A program made the translations under genes and the position numbers. A DNA stretch of 64,000 bases, taken from NCBI RefSeq assembly GCF_007993795.1, contig NZ_CP042476.1:1488001-1552000 (forward strand), given 5' to 3'. The DNA comes from Antarcticibacterium arcticum (GTDB lineage: Bacteria > Bacteroidota > Bacteroidia > Flavobacteriales > Flavobacteriaceae). Below the pieces are notes generated by a model that worked only from the letters and a program-made list of their open reading frames with translations, made no database searches and was not told where the DNA came from. This document shows, piece after piece, positions 1-8,299 of the stretch (positions within the stretch are counted from its first letter, which is position 1; each line of letters begins with the position of its first letter).

Positions 1-1
1 A

Positions 2-1453
2 TCTATTTATTCTATTTGGAAAAAGATGAAGGCTCAAAACATCACCTTCGATGAAGTTTTTGACAAGTTTGCCGTAAGGATCATCTACAAAAGTGACCTG
101 GCCAATGAGAAATTCCTGGCCTGGAAAATATATTCAATAGTTACAGATCATTTTAGGCCCAATCCCATTAGATTACGGGACTGGATCTCCTCCCCTAAAT
201 CTACGGGATATGAGGCGTTACATATCACTGTAATGGGGCCCAAAGGCCGCTGGGTAGAGGTGCAAATACGCAGTGAGCGAATGAATGAAGTTGCAGAGAA
301 AGGATATGCCGCTCATTACAAATATAAGCATGGGCAGGAACAGGAGGAAAAGGATATGGAGGACTGGCTTAACCGCCTGCAGGAAGCTCTGGAAAATTCA
401 GAGACCAATGCGGTTGATTTTGTAGAACAGTTTAAACTTAACCTCTATGCCAAGGAGATCTTTGTGTTCACCCCACAGGGGGACCTTAAATCTTTACCCA
501 AAGGCTCCACCCCGCTGGATTTTGCATTTAGTATACATACGCAAATAGGTTATCACACACGTGGCGCCAAGGTAAACAGCAAGCTGGTGCCATTGAGCTA
601 TGAGTTAAAAAGCGGGGACCAGATAGAGATCATAACTTCTGAAAATGCAAAACCCAATGTCAACTGGCTGGACTACGCCACCACAGCCCGTGCCAGGGCA
701 AAAATAAAATCTTCCTTACGGGAGGAAAAAAAGGAAATTGCGGAAGAAGGAAAGGCTATCCTGGCCCGGAAATTAAAAGCCCAAAAACTGAGTTTTAATG
801 AGAAAATGATCAACGAACTGGTGATCTACTTTAATCTTAAAACCAGTCTGGATCTGTTCTACAGGGTAGGAATAGGAAAGATAGATAATAAAAAACTCAA
901 GGAATTTACTGCTTCCAGAAGCAACGCCTTTGTGAGTTATATCAAGAGTAAAATAAGAAAACCTCATATAGCGGAAGATCTTGATAAGGAAGAGATCACA
1001 GTAAAATATGACCAACTGGTTTTTGGAAAGGAAGAGGAGATCCTGGATTATAAACTTGCCAACTGCTGTAACCCCATCCCAGGGGATAGTGTGTTTGGTT
1101 TTATAACCGTAAGTGAAGGCATCAAGGTGCATAAAAAAGACTGCCCCAATGCCCTTCAGTTTCAAAGCAATTATGCATACAGGATCATTCAGGCCAAATG
1201 GATAGATTCCTCACAGCAGGATTTCAAAGCTGTTATAAAGCTTACAGGTATAGATAATCTTGGGCTTGTAAGTGAAATTACCAATGAGATCTCCAAGAGT
1301 ATGAATGTAGATATGAGGAGTATTAATTTTGAAAGTTCAGAAGGCTTGTTCAGCGGAAAGATCACGGTGATAGTTAAAAACAATTCCATCCTTAATACAC
1401 TAATTCAGCACCTTAAAAAAATTAATGGAATTGATAAGGTCTCCAGAGAATAA
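2..1453 (+). CDS. RelA/SpoT-family (p)ppGpp synthetase/hydrolase, 5'-truncated by window edge
   Basis: This is the C-terminal two thirds of a bifunctional alarmone enzyme that makes and/or degrades (p)ppGpp in the stringent response. The reading frame is open from base 2, so the first in-frame ATG at 26 is internal. Visible parts in order, with residues counted from that ATG: the end of the synthetase domain (GYEALHITV; VEVQIRSERMNEVAEKGYAAH), a TGS domain at about 145-205 (LPKGSTPLDFAFSIHTQIGY), a cysteine-rich segment (ANCCNPIPGD, HKKDCPNA) at about 345-375, and an ACT domain from about 400 to the end. The HD hydrolase domain lies outside the window, so it cannot be said whether the enzyme hydrolyses ppGpp. 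fur and purA follow in the same direction. Confidence 0.95.
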   Translation, partial: SIYSIWKKMKAQNITFDEVFDKFAVRIIYKSDLANEKFLAWKIYSIVTDHFRPNPIRLRDWISSPKSTGYEALHITVMGPKGRWVEVQIRSERMNEVAEKGYAAHYKYKHGQEQEEKDMEDWLNRLQEALENSETNAVDFVEQFKLNLYAKEIFVFTPQGDLKSLPKGSTPLDFAFSIHTQIGYHTRGAKVNSKLVPLSYELKSGDQIEIITSENAKPNVNWLDYATTARARAKIKSSLREEKKEIAEEGKAILARKLKAQKLSFNEKMINELVIYFNLKTSLDLFYRVGIGKIDNKKLKEFTASRSNAFVSYIKSKIRKPHIAEDLDKEEITVKYDQLVFGKEEEILDYKLANCCNPIPGDSVFGFITVSEGIKVHKKDCPNALQFQSNYAYRIIQAKWIDSSQQDFKAVIKLTGIDNLGLVSEITNEISKSMNVDMRSINFESSEGLFSGKITVIVKNNSILNTLIQHLKKINGIDKVSRE

Positions 1454-1458
1454 ACCAA

Positions 1459-1466
1459 TACATTTG
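1459..1466 (+). promoter_or_regulatory. Candidate -7 promoter element upstream of the fur-type gene
   Basis: TACATTTG matches the Bacteroidetes -7 consensus TAnnTTTG and lies 15 bases before the start codon. The best upstream TTG (1431-1433) is 25 bases away, slightly far for a -33 element. A purine-rich GGGAGG sits between this element and the ATG. If real, the fur-type gene and purA have a promoter separate from relA/spoT. Confidence 0.35.
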
Positions 1467-1481
1467 CAGGGAGGATAAATT

Positions 1482-1943
1482 ATGAGCAAAAAAACAGCCA
1501 CAAAAAACGATCAGGCAGTTGTAAAAAACGTCTTTACCAAATTTTTGGAAGAGAAGGGACACAGGAAAACTCCCGAACGTTTTGCCATACTTCAGGAGAT
1601 CTACAACAATGAAGATCACTTTGATATAGAGTCCCTTTATATCAAAATGAAAAATAAAAAATACCGCGTTAGCCGGGCTACCCTATACAATACCATAGAA
1701 CTTCTTCTTGAATGCGGCCTGGTGCGCAGGCACCAGTTTGGCCAGAACCAGTCACAATATGAGAAATCATATTTTGACCGCAATCACGATCACATAATTC
1801 TTACCGATACCGGGGAGGTAATTGAATTTTGCGACCCAAGGATCCAAAGCATCAGGCAAACAATTGAAGAGGTATTTAATATAGATGTAACAAATCATTC
1901 ATTATACTTTTACGGCACCAAAAAAGAAACTACAAATCAATAA
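1482..1943 (+). CDS. Fur-family transcriptional regulator
   Basis: A 153-residue metal-dependent repressor of the Fur/PerR/Zur superfamily. An N-terminal winged helix (about 20-85, recognition region VSRATLYNTIELL at about 63-75) is followed by the dimerisation/metal domain with H102-D103-H104 (the HDH motif) and GEVIEFCD. The first structural-zinc CxxC normally found just after HDH is absent: the segment reads IILTDTG, and only C78 and C117 remain. Which metal or signal it senses (iron, zinc, peroxide) cannot be read from the sequence. GGGAGG lies upstream of the ATG. The gene starts 28 bases after relA/spoT and its stop is only 3 bases before purA, so co-transcription with purA is likely. 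Confidence 0.9.
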   Translation: MSKKTATKNDQAVVKNVFTKFLEEKGHRKTPERFAILQEIYNNEDHFDIESLYIKMKNKKYRVSRATLYNTIELLLECGLVRRHQFGQNQSQYEKSYFDRNHDHIILTDTGEVIEFCDPRIQSIRQTIEEVFNIDVTNHSLYFYGTKKETTNQ

Positions 1944-1946
1944 TTT

Positions 1947-3218
1947 ATGGCAGTAGATTTACTACTAGGATTACAGTGGGGAGACGAAGGAAAAGGTAAG
2001 ATCGTTGATGTTTTTACCGAAAAATATGATATCATAGCACGTTTTCAGGGCGGTCCCAATGCAGGGCATACGCTGGAATTTGATGGGAGAAAGCACGTTT
2101 TGCACACTATCCCATCTGGAATCTTTCACAAAGACACCATAAACCTGGTGGGTAACGGGGTAGTTATAGATCCCGTAATCTTTAAAAGGGAACTGGAAAA
2201 TCTGGATGCGTTCCATACAGATTATAAAGCAAATCTACTTATTTCAAGAAAAGCCCATCTTATTTTGCCAACCCACAGGTTGCTTGATGCTGCTTCCGAA
2301 GCTTCAAAAGGCAAGGCCAAAATTGGCTCAACCTTAAAAGGAATTGGCCCTACTTATATGGATAAGACCGGGAGGAATGGATTAAGAGTAGGTGATCTTG
2401 AGCTGGATGACTGGAAAGAAAGATACAGAGCCCTTGCCGATAAGCATGAAAAAATGATTGACTTCTACAATTCAGATGTTCAATATGATCTTGCTGAACT
2501 GGAAAGGGAATTCTTTGAAGCTGTAAAGACATTGAAATCGCTTACTTTCATAGATAGCGAGGAATATTTATACCAGGCCCAGGCCGAAGGAAAAACAATT
2601 CTTGCTGAAGGTGCCCAGGGTTCTCTTCTTGATATAGATTTTGGAACCTATCCCTTTGTGACATCTTCCACCACTACTGCTGCAGGAGCCTGTACAGGAT
2701 TGGGAGTTGCTCCAAATATGATTGGTGATGCCTTCGGAATATTTAAAGCTTATACCACCCGTGTTGGTAGCGGACCCTTCCCTACGGAATTATTTGATGC
2801 AGATGGGGAAACTATGGGCCGTGTTGGAAATGAGTTTGGCGCTACCACGGGTAGACCACGCCGTTGTGGCTGGCTGGATCTTGTAGCACTGCGGTACGCA
2901 GTTCAAATTAATGGTATCACACAGCTTATTATGATGAAAGGCGATGTGCTTAGCGGATTTGAAACTTTAAAAGTTTGTACCGCTTATAATTATAAAGGAA
3001 AAGAAATAAAACACCTCCCTTATAATATAGAAGCCGAAAACGTTACCCCTGTGTATGCCACCTTCAAAGGCTGGAAAGAGGATCTTACTAAAATGGATAA
3101 TGCATCTCAATTACCAGGGGAATTCATGGAATACGTAGAGTTTCTCGAGAAAGAGCTTAACGTGCCAATCTCTGTGATCTCTGTGGGTCCAGACAGGAAG
3201 CAGACTATAAAAAGATAA
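1947..3218 (+). CDS. purA: Adenylosuccinate synthetase
   Basis: A cytosolic enzyme that joins IMP and aspartate at the expense of GTP to make adenylosuccinate, the first committed step from IMP to AMP. Its 423 residues match the usual family length. The N-terminal GDEGKGK (12-18) is the GTP-binding loop with catalytic D13, and GGPNAGHT contains the catalytic H41. TTRVGSGPFPTE and GRPRRCGWLD are the later conserved substrate-binding blocks. The gene begins 3 bases after the fur-type regulator and ends in a strong hairpin terminator, so it closes this operon. Confidence 0.98.
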   Translation: MAVDLLLGLQWGDEGKGKIVDVFTEKYDIIARFQGGPNAGHTLEFDGRKHVLHTIPSGIFHKDTINLVGNGVVIDPVIFKRELENLDAFHTDYKANLLISRKAHLILPTHRLLDAASEASKGKAKIGSTLKGIGPTYMDKTGRNGLRVGDLELDDWKERYRALADKHEKMIDFYNSDVQYDLAELEREFFEAVKTLKSLTFIDSEEYLYQAQAEGKTILAEGAQGSLLDIDFGTYPFVTSSTTTAAGACTGLGVAPNMIGDAFGIFKAYTTRVGSGPFPTELFDADGETMGRVGNEFGATTGRPRRCGWLDLVALRYAVQINGITQLIMMKGDVLSGFETLKVCTAYNYKGKEIKHLPYNIEAENVTPVYATFKGWKEDLTKMDNASQLPGEFMEYVEFLEKELNVPISVISVGPDRKQTIKR

Positions 3219-3236
3219 TCCGAAACTTCTAATAAT

Positions 3237-3276
3237 AGAAAAATGCTTTTCAGTTTCCTGAGAAGCATTTTTCTTT
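3237..3276. terminator. Bidirectional hairpin terminator between purA and ferritin-like gene
   Basis: A perfect 12-bp stem, AGAAAAATGCTT (3237-3248) with AAGCATTTTTCT (3263-3274), is extended by an inner TCAG/CTGA pairing and flanked by T-runs on both strands. It lies between the convergent purA and ferritin-like genes and can serve both. Confidence 0.85.
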
Positions 3277-3298
3277 CAAACAAATCAAATCTAACCTT

Positions 3299-4138
3299 CT
3301 ATACTATAAATAAACTTGCTATGGCTGTAGCAGTTTCCCCACTCATGGGTTCATCATAGGATTGTGAAACCGCAATTGCATCAAAATCTGTTGCATCCAC
3401 AAGATTCACTCCGCCCTGGATAATATTTTCCTCTCCGTCATAAACTGCCTGGGTAGCTTCCGGCATTCCCGGCCCTCTGTTATTGAGAGTGATCCATCCC
3501 AAAGCATTTTGGTTAAGATTTTCTCCCAAAACATTTGCTCTTAATCTTCTTATTTCTGAAGCATGTCTTGCTTCTACTGAATGTATTTGAAGGGCTGGAG
3601 TTAAAAATGGAGTACCCATTAAATTTCCTGCCTGTCCTTTATAAGCTCTCACACCCGTATCTTCAAATGCCTGAGCAAGTGCAAGAAGTTGTGCGTAAGC
3701 CACTTCCTGGCCAGCTCCATTTTCATTGAATGGATCAAACATTCCACCAACAGTAAAATCGAATTCAGGAGAATCTATGGAATTATCTCCCAATCCACTC
3801 TTTAGAAATTCTACGTGGGCAGTTTCGTGTTTTGATATTTGCATATACACCTTTTCTGCACGGCCACCTGAAGGTAGTACTCCGGAGTCCAGCGCTTTTA
3901 TGTAAAATTCCGCTTCCAGATACTCAAGGGTAAGGGCAAGTTGCAAGGCTCCGATAGCTGCATTTTGATCCTGCGCTACAAAAGCATTTGCTTTTGTTGA
4001 GGCCAGGCCAAAAGGAACAGCAACAAGGGCTGCCTTTTTGCTCAAAGATCCAAGTGTACCAAACAGGTCTCGTCTTGATGAAACCTTTTGTGTAAGATTA
4101 TCTGATGTGAATTCGTCTAAAAATTTTATAATATTCAT
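3299..4138 (-). CDS. Tat-exported ferritin-like domain protein (Ferritin_2 type)
   Basis: A 279-residue exported protein. Residues 21-26 (SRRDLF) followed by a hydrophobic stretch to about residue 50 form a twin-arginine (Tat) signal, which fits export of an already metal-loaded protein. The mature part is a four-helix ferritin-like fold with carboxylate/histidine pairs in the expected order: LEYLEAEFY, SKHETAHVEF, FEDTGVRAY and SVEARHASEIR. This resembles the family of desiccation-related PCC13-62 proteins and other Ferritin_2 members, whose substrates are mostly unknown. A C-terminal extension of about 80 residues has no recognised domain. It lies 40 bases downstream of a related gene in the same direction. 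Confidence 0.85.
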   Translation of the reverse strand: MNIIKFLDEFTSDNLTQKVSSRRDLFGTLGSLSKKAALVAVPFGLASTKANAFVAQDQNAAIGALQLALTLEYLEAEFYIKALDSGVLPSGGRAEKVYMQISKHETAHVEFLKSGLGDNSIDSPEFDFTVGGMFDPFNENGAGQEVAYAQLLALAQAFEDTGVRAYKGQAGNLMGTPFLTPALQIHSVEARHASEIRRLRANVLGENLNQNALGWITLNNRGPGMPEATQAVYDGEENIIQGGVNLVDATDFDAIAVSQSYDEPMSGETATAIASLFIV

Positions 4139-4178
4139 GATATTTTCTTTTAAGTTGATATTAATTCCGAACTCAGGC

Positions 4179-4919
4179 TTATGCTCCGGTTGGTAAATTG
4201 TTGGCAGTAAATTCTGTTTTTACAAATCCGGTTGCTCCAACTGCCTGCAGAATTTCCTGCGGACTTTGAGCCAGGTCCAGTCCATTGGCATCTATCACAT
4301 CATCACCTGCGAAAGCAGTATCATCATCAAGGAAAATTGATCTTATTGCGGCAGCGTGTCTCGCTTCTACCGAAACGATCTTACCTGCTAAAACCAGATA
4401 TTCAGGGGTTTGTAATAGTCGGCCGGCCCCGTTATAAGCAGCGACACCGGTATCTTCGAGAACTCTTGCAGTCCCAAGAACAGATGCTCTGTTACTAAAA
4501 TCTACTCCGCTAAAATCAAACTCAAGACTTGGTAACACCTGGTTGGCAGGTGCAGCGGCATTTAAAGCGGCTTTAAAAAACTCCCTGTGAATTACTTCAT
4601 GTTTATAAAGGTCTTCCAGAATAAGTTTTTCTTCGGCATTAGCTCCTGCCCAATAAGAGCCATCAAGCACTTTGGTATAAAATTCGGCTTCCAGCTGTTC
4701 CAGTGCATAGGCATAATTTAGGATACCCACATCTCCACTTCCCAGGTCAAATACATCCCCGGGCATTTGTCCCATATCATCGTCATCACTACATGAATAA
4801 AGTAATAAACTTGAACCTGCCACTGCAAGGCCTCCCATTTTTAAGAATTGTCTCCGGGAGTTGCCATTTTTTCGTGGTGCAAGATCTGTCTTTTGCACCT
4901 TGATAATTTGTTTTTTCAT
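4179..4919 (-). CDS. Tat-dependent ferritin-like lipoprotein (Ferritin_2 type)
   Basis: A 246-residue paralogue of the downstream gene. It has a Tat motif, SRRQFLK (21-27), then a hydrophobic stretch ending in a lipobox with Cys43 (LLLYSC). The four residues after CysSer are acidic (DDDD), resembling the signal that sends lipoproteins to the cell surface in Bacteroidetes. Ferritin-like ligands are visible in ALEQLEAEFY, LYKHEVIHREFF, LEDTGVAAY and SVEARHAAAIR. It is the first gene of a two-gene minus-strand unit. Cell-envelope iron or oxidant handling is an inference from the fold only. Confidence 0.85.
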   Translation of the reverse strand: MKKQIIKVQKTDLAPRKNGNSRRQFLKMGGLAVAGSSLLLYSCSDDDDMGQMPGDVFDLGSGDVGILNYAYALEQLEAEFYTKVLDGSYWAGANAEEKLILEDLYKHEVIHREFFKAALNAAAPANQVLPSLEFDFSGVDFSNRASVLGTARVLEDTGVAAYNGAGRLLQTPEYLVLAGKIVSVEARHAAAIRSIFLDDDTAFAGDDVIDANGLDLAQSPQEILQAVGATGFVKTEFTANNLPTGA

Positions 4920-4942
4920 AATTGGTTTTACTTGATTACAGG

Positions 4943-4984
4943 TAAACCTACGCAGGGATGTCTTATGCGGTTTTATGAAAACCG
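4943..4984 (-). promoter_or_regulatory. Candidate promoter and inverted-repeat operator of the ferritin-like pair
   Basis: On the minus strand TAGGTTTA (4950-4943) is one base off TAnnTTTG and lies 24 bases before the ATG. A perfect 7-bp inverted repeat with a 3-base spacer, CGGTTTT-ATG-AAAACCG (4968-4984), falls where the -33 region would be, a usual place for a repressor or activator site. The rest of the 283-base gap to the ostA-like gene is AT-rich with no other feature that I can see apart from the promoter at 5179. Confidence 0.4.
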
Positions 4985-5178
4985 TTAAAAATTTATTAAC
5001 GAATTTAATTAATTACTAAAATCTCTTAATTTTTTGAAAACTTTATAATTTGTCTAATTTTAAAATAAACTTTTGATAATAACTCCACGTTTATATTTTA
5101 AAAATAATATCGCGCTATGTCTCCTTCTCCCCGGAATCCTTTTATTGAAATAAAGCCTTAAATCTTTTTGCTTTTAAT

Positions 5179-5186
5179 TACTTTTG
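5179..5186 (+). promoter_or_regulatory. Candidate -7 element of the ostA-like gene
   Basis: TACTTTTG matches TAnnTTTG exactly and is 16 bases before the TTG start, implying a very short 5' leader. No convincing -33 TTG lies at the right distance. Confidence 0.35.
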
Positions 5187-5202
5187 ATCTAAATTTTAAA
5201 TC

Positions 5203-7011
5203 TTGAAATTGTTCCGTAAACATATTTTATTACTGCTCACTGGTTTGTTGACCTACTCTGTAACAATGGGGCAGGACAGGCTTATTGATTATGAAAGTGA
5301 AAGACAGATAATAAATGAGGCTCAATATCCCGGGGCAGTGATCTTAAGCGGAGTTACCAATCAGGTTTACTTTAATCACGAAGGAATTGAAATATGGTGT
5401 AATAATGCGGTTTTTTATAAGGAAGCGAATTTTTTCAAGGCTTATGGCAATGTTAGAATGCAGCAGGGCGATACCGTAACTATGCAAAGCAACTATGCCG
5501 AATATAACGGGACCACCCAATTTGCGTTTGCCAGCGGGAAAGTAAAAATGACCCGGCCGCAAACCACCCTGGAAACAGATACCTTGTTTTTTGACCGTTT
5601 AAAACAACAGGCTTATTACCGCAGTGGCGGAACTGTACGGGATACAGCAAGTGTTCTTAAAAGTATTGTGGGACGCTACTATATGGAGCAGGATAAATAC
5701 TCCTTTATTTCCAAAGTTGTTGTTACTAACCCCGAATATGTTATAAATTCTGAACAGCTGGATTTTTATTCAGATTCGGGTCATGCGTATATGTATGGGC
5801 CCACCACGATAGAAAGTGAGACCAGCACTGTGTATTGTGAACGAGGATTTTATGACACCCGTGGAGATACAGGATATTTCGTAAAGAATTCCAGGATAGA
5901 TTATGAGAACAGGATCCTGGAAGGAGACAGCCTTTATTTTAACCGAAATACCAATTTCGCATCTGGCACCAATAACATCAGGGTTACCGATACTTTAAAT
6001 AAAAGTCTTATCACAGGTCATTATGCTGAAGTTTTCAGGGAAAGGGATTCTGTCTTCATTACAAAGCGCGCAGTAGCCGCAACGCTGCAAGACCGGGACT
6101 CTATTTTTATACACAGTGACACCCTTATGGTTACGGGAAAACCTGAAAACCGTATTATAAGAGGGTTTTATGATGTAAGAATGTATAAAAGTGATATGAG
6201 TGGAAAAAGTGACTCCATTTTTATTGATCAGAAAACCGGGCTTACAAAACTTATAAATATTAATAAGGGGCCTATTTCTTCCATAGATAAAAAAAGAAAC
6301 CCTATACTCTGGTCCGGCAATAATCAAATGACGGGAGATACTATTCACCTTATAAGCAATCCCAAAACCGAGAAGCTGGATTCCCTCAAGGTCTTTGACA
6401 ATGCGTTTCTCATTCAAAAAGACAGCATAGAAGGATATAATCAGGTTAAAGGCAAAGAACTAACAGGTCTTTTTGTAGATAATGAACTCTACCAGGTAGA
6501 TATCCTGAAAAATACAGAAACGATCTTTTACAGCAGAAATGAAGATAAAGACCTAATTGGAATAAATAAAACCCTATCAAGTTCAATAAAGATCCTCTTT
6601 GAAGAAAGGGAAATACGCGATATATATTATTACACACAGGTAGATGGCGCACTCACCCCCGAGGAAGATTTCCCCGAGAATGTACGGCTGCTTAATGGCT
6701 TTAACTGGCGGGGCCCTGAACAACTAACTGAAAAAAACCATCTCTTTTCCGGAAAGACCCCACCTGAACTGGTAAAAATCCAGGGGATTCCTTTACCGGA
6801 AGTGGAGGAAGATTTTTTTGATGATACCAACCGGAACCAGCCATTGCTAAATGAAAACTCCCGTCTTAAACCGGAAGACCTCAAAGACAGGAAAATAGAT
6901 TCTATCCCCTCAACTCCGGAGGATAGAGAACCTTTAATAAAACCAGATCCTGTGAAGGTAAATGAAGCAAAAGGAGAAAATGAAGGAGAAAAAGAAGGAG
7001 ATCAAAATTGA
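5203..7011 (+). CDS. OstA/LptA-like envelope protein
   Basis: A 602-residue protein with an N-terminal signal peptide ending near VTMGQ (about residue 24). Two thirds of the sequence is built of short beta strands typical of the OstA/LptA fold (repeated patterns such as FKAYGNVRMQQGDTVTMQSN and ASGKVKMTRPQTTLETDTL). LptA-type proteins bridge the periplasm and carry lipopolysaccharide to the outer membrane. This protein is longer than the single-domain LptA and ends in a charged, low-complexity tail (about 560-602). The start is TTG: the frame has a TAA at 5197, so no upstream start is possible. Its TGA overlaps the TTG of the next gene (TTGA). A role in LPS transport is inferred from the fold. 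Confidence 0.8.
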   Translation: MKLFRKHILLLLTGLLTYSVTMGQDRLIDYESERQIINEAQYPGAVILSGVTNQVYFNHEGIEIWCNNAVFYKEANFFKAYGNVRMQQGDTVTMQSNYAEYNGTTQFAFASGKVKMTRPQTTLETDTLFFDRLKQQAYYRSGGTVRDTASVLKSIVGRYYMEQDKYSFISKVVVTNPEYVINSEQLDFYSDSGHAYMYGPTTIESETSTVYCERGFYDTRGDTGYFVKNSRIDYENRILEGDSLYFNRNTNFASGTNNIRVTDTLNKSLITGHYAEVFRERDSVFITKRAVAATLQDRDSIFIHSDTLMVTGKPENRIIRGFYDVRMYKSDMSGKSDSIFIDQKTGLTKLININKGPISSIDKKRNPILWSGNNQMTGDTIHLISNPKTEKLDSLKVFDNAFLIQKDSIEGYNQVKGKELTGLFVDNELYQVDILKNTETIFYSRNEDKDLIGINKTLSSSIKILFEEREIRDIYYYTQVDGALTPEEDFPENVRLLNGFNWRGPEQLTEKNHLFSGKTPPELVKIQGIPLPEVEEDFFDDTNRNQPLLNENSRLKPEDLKDRKIDSIPSTPEDREPLIKPDPVKVNEAKGENEGEKEGDQN

Positions 7012-8201
7012 AAGAAGATTTTTTAAGATACCAGGCACAAACAACCCCACATCCTTTGGCATTGGAAATTTCTTATGCCCGGGGTAGTTATATTTATTCG
7101 GTACAGGGAAAGGAATATCTGGATTTTGTAGCGGGTGTTTCTGCCACGAGTTTGGGTCATTGTCACCCGCGGGTAGTAAATGCGATAAAAGAGCAGGCAG
7201 ATAAATACCTGCATGTGATGGTGTATGGGGAATATGCCCAGGGACCGGCTGTGGAACTCGCCAAACTGCTTGCCACTCACCTGCCAGCCCCCCTTGACAA
7301 AACCTACCTTACCAATTCCGGTACCGAGGCGATTGAAGGTGCTTTAAAACTTGCCCGCCGTTATACGGGCAGGACAGAGATCCTGGCGGCCCGTGACGCA
7401 TACCATGGGAACACGATGGGATCTTTAAGTCTAATGAGCTTTGAGGAAAGGGTAAAACCCTTCCGGCCATTGATTGGCGATGTTTCCTTCCTAAATTTTA
7501 ATGTGGAAGAGGATCTTGAAAGGATCACTACCAACACCGCCGCTGTGATCCTTGAAACAATTCAGGGGGGTGCAGGATTTATTGTACCACAACAAAATTA
7601 CCTGCAAAAAGTAAAAGCACGTTGTGAAGAGACCGGTGCACTTCTCATCCTGGATGAGATCCAGCCGGGCTTTGGGAGAACCGGAAAACTATTTGGATTT
7701 GAAAATTTTGGAGTGGTTCCGGATATTGTTGTGATGGGAAAAGGAATGGGCGGAGGCCTTCCCATTGGGGCATTTACAGCCTCTGCTGAAATTATGGATA
7801 TCCTGATGGATAATCCTAAACTGGGGCATATCACCACATTTGGGGGAAATCCCGTAATTTCTGCTGCAGCGCTGGCCACCCTTCAGGAAATTACTGAAAC
7901 TGCCCTTATGGCAGAGACCCTTGAAAAAGAAAGGCTTATAAGGGAAATCCTGGTTCACCCGCTTATAGAAGAGATTCGCGGAATGGGCCTTATGCTTGCG
8001 TTAATCACCCCTTCGGAAGATATCGCAACCAATATAATCTTAAAAGCACAGGAAAAAGGTTTAATTTTATTCTGGCTTTTGTTTGAAAAAAGAGCCGTAC
8101 GAATAACTCCTCCCCTTACTATAAGTTTGGAGGAACTTAGGAAGGGGTGTGGCATTATTCTTGACATCCTCCATGAAATAAAAAGTGGAACAGGTTCGTA
8201 A
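7008..8201 (+). CDS. Class III PLP aminotransferase (acetylornithine/aspartate aminotransferase family)
   Basis: A 397-residue pyridoxal-phosphate transaminase of the class III fold (acetylornithine, ornithine and 4-aminobutyrate aminotransferases). Conserved blocks include NSGTEAIEGALKLARRYTGR, the DEIQPGFGRTG segment binding the cofactor, and GKGMGGGLPIGAF, whose lysine forms the Schiff base. The exact substrate is not evident and no arginine-pathway gene is nearby. Translation begins at TTG overlapping the stop of the ostA-like gene by 4 bases, pointing to coupled translation. The partner gene is an envelope protein, so this pairing is probably historical rather than functional. Confidence 0.88.
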   Translation: MKEDFLRYQAQTTPHPLALEISYARGSYIYSVQGKEYLDFVAGVSATSLGHCHPRVVNAIKEQADKYLHVMVYGEYAQGPAVELAKLLATHLPAPLDKTYLTNSGTEAIEGALKLARRYTGRTEILAARDAYHGNTMGSLSLMSFEERVKPFRPLIGDVSFLNFNVEEDLERITTNTAAVILETIQGGAGFIVPQQNYLQKVKARCEETGALLILDEIQPGFGRTGKLFGFENFGVVPDIVVMGKGMGGGLPIGAFTASAEIMDILMDNPKLGHITTFGGNPVISAAALATLQEITETALMAETLEKERLIREILVHPLIEEIRGMGLMLALITPSEDIATNIILKAQEKGLILFWLLFEKRAVRITPPLTISLEELRKGCGIILDILHEIKSGTGS

Positions 8202-8299
8202 CTGTTAATTACTTTGTTAAAAACAATATAAATTTTTACAGCGATTAGAGTTTTACATTAATAACTTTAGAACTGTAGAAATCCAGTAATCCCCGGTAT

